From contig NC_090246.1 in the NCBI RefSeq assembly GCF_037325665.1, positions 60,848,562 through 60,912,561 of the forward strand: a stretch of DNA of 64,000 bases, written 5' to 3'. Made by a program: the position numbers and the translations under genes. Source of the DNA: Littorina saxatilis. Its lineage: Eukaryota > Mollusca > Gastropoda > Littorinimorpha > Littorinidae. Below are positions 58,176-64,000 of this stretch, piece after piece (within the stretch, counting starts at the first letter, position 1; every line of letters begins with the position of its first letter). Below the pieces are notes generated by a model. That model made no database searches. It was given only the letters and a program-made list of their open reading frames with translations, and had not been told where the DNA came from.

Positions 58176-61100
58176 ACCCTCTCTCTCTCTCTCTCTCTGA
58201 CTCTCTCTCTCTCTCTGTTTGAAATCTAGATGCCTACTCAGACGTATACTTACTGTGCAGAGTAACTACCGACCTGACAATTTCCTTTAATGATAACTGA
58301 ATGCTAGCATAGTATAGGCCTAACTATAATACAATCAAATTACATTTACAACAGCATCTACTTTTCATCATAATATAATATCAACGTACAGAATACCATT
58401 TGAATATATATATATATGTGTAATACTAATACTCATACTGTAATAGGAAAATTAAATATATATTTAATGGGAACATTATACAATACAAATAAAGACGTAC
58501 AACTAGTAAACACAAAAAGTGCATTGAAAAGATAGTAGCCAATACTGGATGAATAGATATAGGGGCCTAGGCTACACAAATGTATTCTTCAAAACACACA
58601 CACACACACACACACATACATTCTTTGTTTGGCTTTTCTTTTCCTTGATTTTGTTATATATATATATATCTAGATGATTACCCGCTTCGCCGGGTACCGG
58701 CTTCGCCGGGAAGAAGTAGAGCCGAATACCGCCGGCGCACGAAGGAAAGGAGATAAACGCGCAAAACACTGGAGACCTTCTAAAAATAGTAGCGTGCAGT
58801 GACCTTCTAAAAATAGTAACGTAGTAACGGGAATATGGATTGACGCCACACGGAGGAAGGGAGATAATCGCGGCTGAAAACACTGGAGAAGATAAGGAAG
58901 AGTTACTGGTAGTGGATCCCGAAAAAGAAAAAAAAAATCGGTTCAGCGCGCACAGCGCTGCGCGCTGAGAGCACGTGTTGAAATATCTCATCGATGAGGT
59001 TGTGTCCGGGGTGTAGCTGAATACGGTGTCCAAATTTGAAAAAGATCCACCGAGAACTTTGGCCGTGCATCGCGAACAGACAGACAGACAGACACTAGTC
59101 GTATATCATGCACAGCCATCTTCTAAGGTTTTACTGCATTCAAAGTGAGAACCTTGTAGTTTGTTTGAATGGATGTAGGTCTCTACCTTCAATTATGAAC
59201 ATGTATTCATGTTCATATTGTACACACTATGCCTAATATGATGACAAAAAATAAAAGTATAGTAATGCCTTTTTTGTGTCAACTGATTTTGTTTTGTTTT
59301 GACAGAGCACAGATGCTGCTGAGCCGAAAGAGGAAGCACAAACCACACAACAGTTTTCAGGACACATCCCTGTGGGTGAGTAATGAATTGTTCAAGCTGA
59401 TAGGTAGTCAGGCTACTGAGTTACACCTCTTTGATGGCGTAGGTCGGCTCAGTCATTCTACTGGTTACGCCACTTTTGTTTGGAAGCTACTGTCTCCATC
59501 ATTTTGTCGTAGTACTGGTAACCTAATTCTCTGAATTTTAAGGGACGCCTTCTGATCTCAAAATTAATTTGTTGGATGTAAGATCAGTGGTAAAGCCTCA
59601 TTCATGTTGTAATCTGCTCACCACTCTGTGTTAAAAAAGAGTTGTTGTCCTAGTCCCACATATCTGAGTTAAATGTTGTTAGCTTACAAATCCTTTTTTT
59701 GTCAGTCAGTTTTTGTTTTTTGTTTGTTTGTTTTTCAAATTTATGTTGAGTTTTTATCTTTAGAACAGGAATCCAGACGCGGATGGTGTTGTATGTGTGT
59801 TTTTGTATGTGTTCAGCGATTCTGAGAAAACTTAACATAAAAATTCTTCCAGTGTTTTGTTTTTTAATTTTCGATAAATGTCTTAGATGACGTATCCGGC
59901 TTTTAGTGAAAGTTGAGGTGGCACTGTCAGGGTTCGTGCAGGTGCTTGAAATCCTTGAAAGTGCTTGAATATGGAGGGCTGTAAAGTGTTTCAGGGCCTT
60001 GAAAGTGCTTAATAAATTGGCAAGATCCTTGAAAGTCCTTAAAAACTCTAATGCTGCAAACTGATTACACAACAACCACCCACAATAAACAATTGCAATG
60101 ATTTATTGTTTGATAACCTCAAAGAAAAAGTTTAACAATAACCTACAGTCCCTTTTGAGTCTGTCTGCTTCAAAACCATCGTCTGCTACAAATCTGTCGC
60201 CTTTGACAAAAATTAAATCATTAGTTTTTGAACATCCAGTGATATAAATCGGCGTACGGGAAGGGGGTATAATAACAAGCGAGTGTTTCATTGCGAGCTT
60301 TGAAGGTAAGAGCTGGTGCTTGATTTTCTCTTTAGAAGGTCTTGAAAGTCCATGAATTTTAGAACAAAAAAACTGTACGAACCCTGCACTTGTGACAGAA
60401 GCTTGGAAGCTTAAAAATCATTTGAATAGTTTGCTCATTAAAGTTGTTATCAAAATTGAATTTTCACTAACAGATTTAACAAATGATTGCATTGTATTCC
60501 TTATCTTCTCCTGAATCAAACAAATGTATAAAATCGTTGTATGCAAATTAGGTACATGTTCTATGTTTGCATGCTGGCTAACCAAGAGGGTGTAAAATTT
60601 GGACAAGAAATACGATCTACTGGAGTTTTTAGCTGAGACTTGCATCATGCATTTGTGTAAGGATTTATTTTTTCCTTTTGTATGAGACTATGACGTGTAT
60701 TAAAAATATTTTTCTCTTTTTCTTCTCCCAGAGGAACTGGAGTTTTCCTATTCTCGCAGCAGTGGACCAGGGGGCCAGAATGTGAACAAAGGTGAAAACA
60801 TGCACATCTTGTTTGTAATTACTGCATTAACAAAATAAGTTTCTGTTTGTAATTTAAACAACAGACAATTATAAAACTGATGTCCACTATATTGCTTCAG
60901 CTACTATGTATTAACATTTTGTTGACATATATATTATTAGCGCTTTGAACTTCGGATAAGGCGCTATATAAATAAAGAGAATAATAATATTATTAGAACG
61001 AGGTGCAAAACCCTACAGATGGTGTCTGTTATCTAATTTTAAGCCAAAACGACACATTGTGTACATTATTTTTGTGCTTTAACTAGTGCTTTGACTTTGT

Positions 61101-62818
61101 ATTATTATATATTTGTAGAATTATATTTCATTTGCTTTAGTTAGTATCATGGTAAACAATTAGAATACATGTATCCCCACTGCTATAAGCCTCTGAATAT
61201 TGCAGATCTATGTGTGTGTTTAAGGTTTTGTGATAGTTGTCCAGAAGATTGTGTCAAAAGGATTTAGTAGAAAAACGTTTGAGAATGTTGTTGTTGTTGT
61301 TGTTCTTATTCTTGAATTTGATACATTTCTACTGTTGCTTTTTAAAAGATTTTTTTCTTTGCAGTTAGCACAAAAGTGGAGGTTCGTTTTCATGTTCCAA
61401 GTGCATCATGGATACCACAGGATATCAAGAGCAAGCTAATAGAATTGGTAAGCTGAGTGGTAGGAGATCAAAATGAGTGAAAGTTTATCTCAGACAGTAG
61501 ACAATGTTGGGAAATAACTTGGGATTTGCAAGCGTTGTGGAAGAGTTGCAACCTGCTTTTTTTTGTACAAACAGAAAACATGTGGTCAACCCAGCAGCTA
61601 AAACCAGGATCGCAGCGATTAACTTCCTCCTATGTGTATGTTTTGCAGTGTCCTCTCAATATGATGTCTTTTTCTTTCGAAAATCTGCACATCGGAGCCA
61701 CAATTTTGTCAGTGGCCTCGACCTCAAGCGAAACTCACGTGACCTTAGGCAAAACACATTGTTGGCTATCACTCGGGGCAAGCGATCATTGCCGCAACAG
61801 ATTGTAAACTCTGATGTGTGTATTTTCTAAAGAAATGGGGTCGCATCGAGCGGACACTGCTTAACTTACACATCCGAGTCAGTAATCTGGTTTTAACTGG
61901 TTGACACGTGTTTCCTGTTTGTACAAAAAAGGGAGGGACAACTCTTTGCATTACTTGAAAATCCTGAGTTATTTCAGGAAAATGTCTATTGATTACTCAT
62001 GCTATGAAAGTAATGTGAATAGGTTTAGTGTACAAGCTGAGTTTCCTCCTAATTTCTTAACTCTTCACTAAGCATTATGTTCTTGATGACATGCTGAGAC
62101 TTCTAAATGTGAGTCTGCTACCTTTAAGGAGTTATACTTTTGCCTTATGTTCTTAAAACCTTGCTGAAACTATTTATGATCAAACTACTGTATTAGTCGA
62201 GTACTTTTCTGCTTTTGCCTTTGTGATGAAATTTGTTATTGCTGCTTCAGGAACACAATCGAGTCACAAAGGAGGGATACCTGGTTCTGACCTCGGACAA
62301 GACTCGCAAGCAGATGCTGAACCAAGCGGACGTTATGGACAAGCTGCGCAGCATAGTGTTCAAGGCAGCCGCAAAGCCCAGGGGACTCACTGACCAAGAG
62401 ATTCAGCTTAGAGACAAGAGGTGAGAGTATACTACAGCTGCCTTTTTGCTATGATTTTCGGGTTATAAGGCACACTGGTATTTATGTCAAATCCGCTGAT
62501 ATTTGTACACAAAAATATTTGCATGCTGTAAACTGAAATAGTATTTTCAGATTTTACAGTTACATCAGACACATGAGTTTTAATCTTATGCACTTTCTCT
62601 TTGCAAGACTGTGGGAGCCTAATTGTCTTTGAGAAATACCTACAAGAATCCCCTGCTTGAGACGGGTGCTTTACCGTTTTATGGTTGAGAGATATAGCAT
62701 TTTATTCATCTTTGTGTTTTTCAGGCTAGCAAAATCAAAAGAAGAGACACTGAGGGAAAAGCGACAGAGGTCCATGAAGAAACAAAGTCGAGGCAGTCCT
62801 TCTGTGGGAAGTGTATGA
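57966..62818 (+). CDS. MRPL58: MRPL58 / ICT1 (mitochondrial peptidyl-tRNA hydrolase), complete, six exons
   Basis: MRPL58 (ICT1) is a codon-independent release factor built into the large mitochondrial ribosomal subunit; it hydrolyses peptidyl-tRNA on stalled ribosomes. Exons: 57966-58097, 59306-59375, 60732-60791, 61365-61447, 62251-62420, 62725-62818. Together 609 bp (202 residues plus stop), against 206 in human. Phases agree and all introns are GT-AG. The N terminus (MQRMTSVCRRLSSQVW) is Arg/Ser-rich without acidic residues, as expected for mitochondrial import. Exon 3 holds SYSRSSGPGGQNVNK, the GGQ catalytic loop. EVRFHVPSASWIP and GYLVLTSDKTRKQ follow as in the family. The C terminus is basic (KSKEETLREKRQRSMKKQ), the tail that enters the mRNA channel. 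All expected parts are present. Confidence 0.96.
58102..58217 (+). repeat. (CT)n microsatellite
   Basis: About 55 CT units with GT, CACC and GA interruptions, starting four bases after the MRPL58 exon 1 donor. Confidence 0.97.
58672..59112. mobile_element. Unclassified repeat with microsatellite end
   Basis: It starts with a (TA)n tract and CCCGCTTCGCCGGGTACCGG, contains duplicated GACCTTCTAAAAATAGTA and a GGAGATAA block, and ends in (GACA)n followed by CTAGTCGTATAT. The layout is reminiscent of the HINE/pearl-like elements but no clear inverted ends were found. Confidence 0.4.
59306..59375 (+). CDS. MRPL58: MRPL58 exon 2
   Basis: 70 bp, acceptor GACAG, donor GTGAGT. Acidic linker ending GHIPV, comparable to SDIPL before the GGQ domain of human ICT1. 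Confidence 0.85.
59870..60510 (-). mobile_element. HINE/pearl-like element, copy D (partial, minus)
   Basis: 59886-59927 and 60387-60510 are the inverse complement of copy B (region 23930-24190): ATGACGTATCCGGCTTTT, AGTTGAGGTGGCACTGTC and GCTTGGAAGCTTAAAA. It is split by a hAT-like MITE. Confidence 0.6.
59928..60386. mobile_element. hAT-like MITE nested in copy D
   Basis: Ends CAGGGTTCGTGCAGG and, inverted, CAGGGTTCGTACAG. The interior has repeated CTTGAAAGTGCTT/CCTTGAAAGTCC motifs. Flanks GGCACTGT and CACTTGTG are imperfect. MRPL58 intron 2. Confidence 0.78.
60732..60791 (+). CDS. MRPL58: MRPL58 exon 3 (GGQ motif)
   Basis: 60 bp, acceptor CCCAG, donor GTGAAA. Encodes SRSSGPGGQNVNK. Confidence 0.97.
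60938..60992 (+). mobile_element. SINE/LINE 3' tail fragment
   Basis: TAGCGCTTTGAACTTCGG, ATAAGGCGCTATATAAATA and an AATAATAAT tail form the common 3' end of certain animal CR1-mobilised SINEs. The copy is severely 5' truncated. Confidence 0.5.
61365..61447 (+). CDS. MRPL58: MRPL58 exon 4
   Basis: 83 bp, acceptor TTTGCAG, donor GTAAGC. KVEVRFHVPSASWIP matches KAEVRFHLATAEWI of human ICT1. Confidence 0.95.
61514..61972. mobile_element. MITE with about 95-bp inverted repeats
   Basis: ATAACTTGGGATTTGCAAG at the left and, inverted, ATAACTCAGGATTTTCAAG at the right. Both arms continue with TTTTTTGTACAAACAG, GTCAACC and AAAACCAG. No coding frame. It lies in MRPL58 intron 4. Confidence 0.82.
62251..62420 (+). 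CDS. MRPL58: MRPL58 exon 5
   Basis: 170 bp, acceptor CTTCAG, donor GTGAGA. HNRVTKEGYLVLTSDKTRKQ matches the ICT1 segment NKINRLGELILTSESSRYQ. Confidence 0.95.
62725..62818 (+). CDS. MRPL58: MRPL58 exon 6 (basic C-terminal tail, stop)
   Basis: 94 bp ending in TGA at 62816-62818. Lys/Arg-rich tail as in ICT1. Confidence 0.93.
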
Positions 62819-62956
62819 GTTGCCTGAATCCTGGAAGGTTGAATGGCTGTGAAAATGTGAATGAAGCAAAAATGCATGTGGAAATGTAAAGTACATGCAT
62901 GACATACTTACTAAATCTGTGTAGAAAAGAAGAAACTGTATGTACATGCTAGAGTG

Positions 62957-62962
62957 AATAAA
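62957..62962 (+). terminator. MRPL58: MRPL58 poly(A) signal
   Basis: AATAAA followed within 15 bases by a GT-rich stretch (GTTTGTTGTG), 139 bases after the stop codon. Confidence 0.75.
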
Positions 62963-63333
62963 AGTTTGTTGTGATTGAAACGGTGTGCGTTGGTTTGAGA
63001 GTTTGACTTTGTAACACTGTCTCCAATCATGCAAACAAATGCAGCAGCAAGCTTTTACAATGGTCAATTTTATTTTCATTGAAACAATCAGCATTTTCTC
63101 ATAATACGCTTGAAATCAAATGTTTCCAAAAAAATCTAATCATGTCATGTTCAAGTCAATCTACCTGTCAATAAGTTGTTAAAAAAAAAAATACAGATTC
63201 ATACTCTGTATATTACTTGTTTATATCATCAGGAACTTGTTTTGACAGCTGGTTGTACATGTACACACATGTAAATTTAGCATTTTCCATGTTCAGCCTG
63301 CTATACTAGGCTATGTGAACAGATTCAAGTTGG

Positions 63334-63550
63334 TGTAGAGGGTAGGTGAAGAGGGTAGGTGAAGAGGGTAGGTGTAGAGGGTAGGTGTAGAGGGTAGGTG
63401 AAGAGGGTAGGTGTAGAGGGTAGGTGTAGAGGGTAGGTGTAGAGGGTAGGTGAAGAGGGTAGGTGTAGAGGGTAGGTGTAGAGGGTAGGTGAAGAGGGTA
63501 GGTGAAGAGGGTAGGTGAAGAGGGTAGGTGTAGAGGGTAGGTGTAGAGGG
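63334..63550 (+). repeat. 13-bp minisatellite, about 16 units
   Basis: Unit GAGGGTAGGTGWA, where W alternates between T and A in a non-random order. It is G-rich on the plus strand. Long open frames on the minus strand follow from the absence of stops in the repeat. Confidence 0.95.
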
Positions 63551-64000
63551 GGAGAAAACAGGCAATAGAGCTCATGAAAAGAAGTTTTGGAAAAATGAAA
63601 TGCAAAAGAATTGAAAGCATTGTTCGAAATAAAACAAAAATGCAACAGAGTTTACTGGAAGACCTGTTTAGAAAAAAAGTAATGCAATACCGTCAAATGA
63701 AAGATGTTAGAAACGAAAGTATCAAAATACAAACATGTACACAATGTGAAAATCATTTGATCTTTTTACTGAATACACAATACATGTAATGGTGAAGTGA
63801 ACAATAACATTCAACTGTTCTCTGCATCTGCAGCCAGTATGTCATTCGGAAGCTAAAGTAAAGTTCTCTTTCACACAAACACTTTTTGCTGACATGATTG
63901 TCAAAACAAAAAGCAAATACAAGTATTCACACTTTACCCACAGTTTACCTAGAAAAGCTGACAGACACACACATCATATACAAGGCCCCTCTGATGACAG
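63551..64000. other. Unassigned AT-rich end of the window
   Basis: A Lys/Arg-rich 71-codon frame (63574-63789, plus) has no family resemblance. Possibly 3'UTR of a convergent gene to the right. Confidence 0.35.

Noticed and set aside
63334-63550. CRISPR-like array
   Set aside because: Head-to-tail 13-bp units without spacers in a eukaryotic genome: a minisatellite.
63306-63645. Three overlapping minus-strand frames of 84-106 codons with Thr/Leu/Pro/Tyr repeats
   Set aside because: Produced by the 13-bp minisatellite; no start context or conserved sequence.
63574-63789. 71-codon Lys/Arg-rich frame
   Set aside because: Short, AT-rich, no family resemblance; probably non-coding or 3'UTR.

Overview
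The window is eukaryotic, intron-rich and AT-leaning. It carries parts of three animal genes and a dense load of transposons, SINEs and microsatellites. The intron style, several tRNA-headed SINE families, DIRS-type retroelements and microsatellite-bearing elements suggest a mollusc, most likely a marine gastropod (a periwinkle-like caenogastropod). That placement is inference from remembered repeat types, not from a search.

Layout. (1) 594-25944, minus strand: the first eight coding exons of DLG5 (CARD-like N terminus, then long coiled coil). The PDZ/SH3/guanylate-kinase part lies beyond the left edge. Its introns hold a Tc1 transposon with an intact 342-codon transposase (8595-10210), tRNA-SINEs, Tigger-like MITEs, a hAT fragment, HINE/pearl-like elements, a 172-bp palindrome and repeated copies of its own exon ends. 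(2) 25945-27447: shared head-to-head promoter interval. (3) 27448-55502, plus strand: MAD1L1, complete in 15 exons (739 codons plus stop), with the Mad2-binding motif and C-terminal RWD-like region recognisable. Its introns hold two DIRS-type elements, a LINE nested with a second LINE and a pogo-like element, and a SINE cluster. (4) 57966-62818, plus strand: MRPL58/ICT1, complete in six exons (202 codons plus stop), with the GGQ motif. (5) 62819-64000: 3'UTR, a 13-bp minisatellite and unassigned AT-rich DNA.

The three genes are unrelated in function: cell polarity scaffold, spindle checkpoint, and mitochondrial ribosome rescue. No joint system is implied beyond the possible shared promoter of DLG5 and MAD1L1.

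Most unusual signals: (a) exon edges with their splice sites have been copied locally at five places in DLG5 and MAD1L1, including one copy that looks like an in-frame 57-bp cassette exon and a 4x71-bp array of the last MAD1L1 splice acceptor; (b) three retroposed insertions only 56-64 bp long, each with its own target-site duplication and all beginning within two nucleotides of the same point; (c) a HINE/pearl-like family with at least four copies; (d) many layered nested insertions that give a relative chronology.
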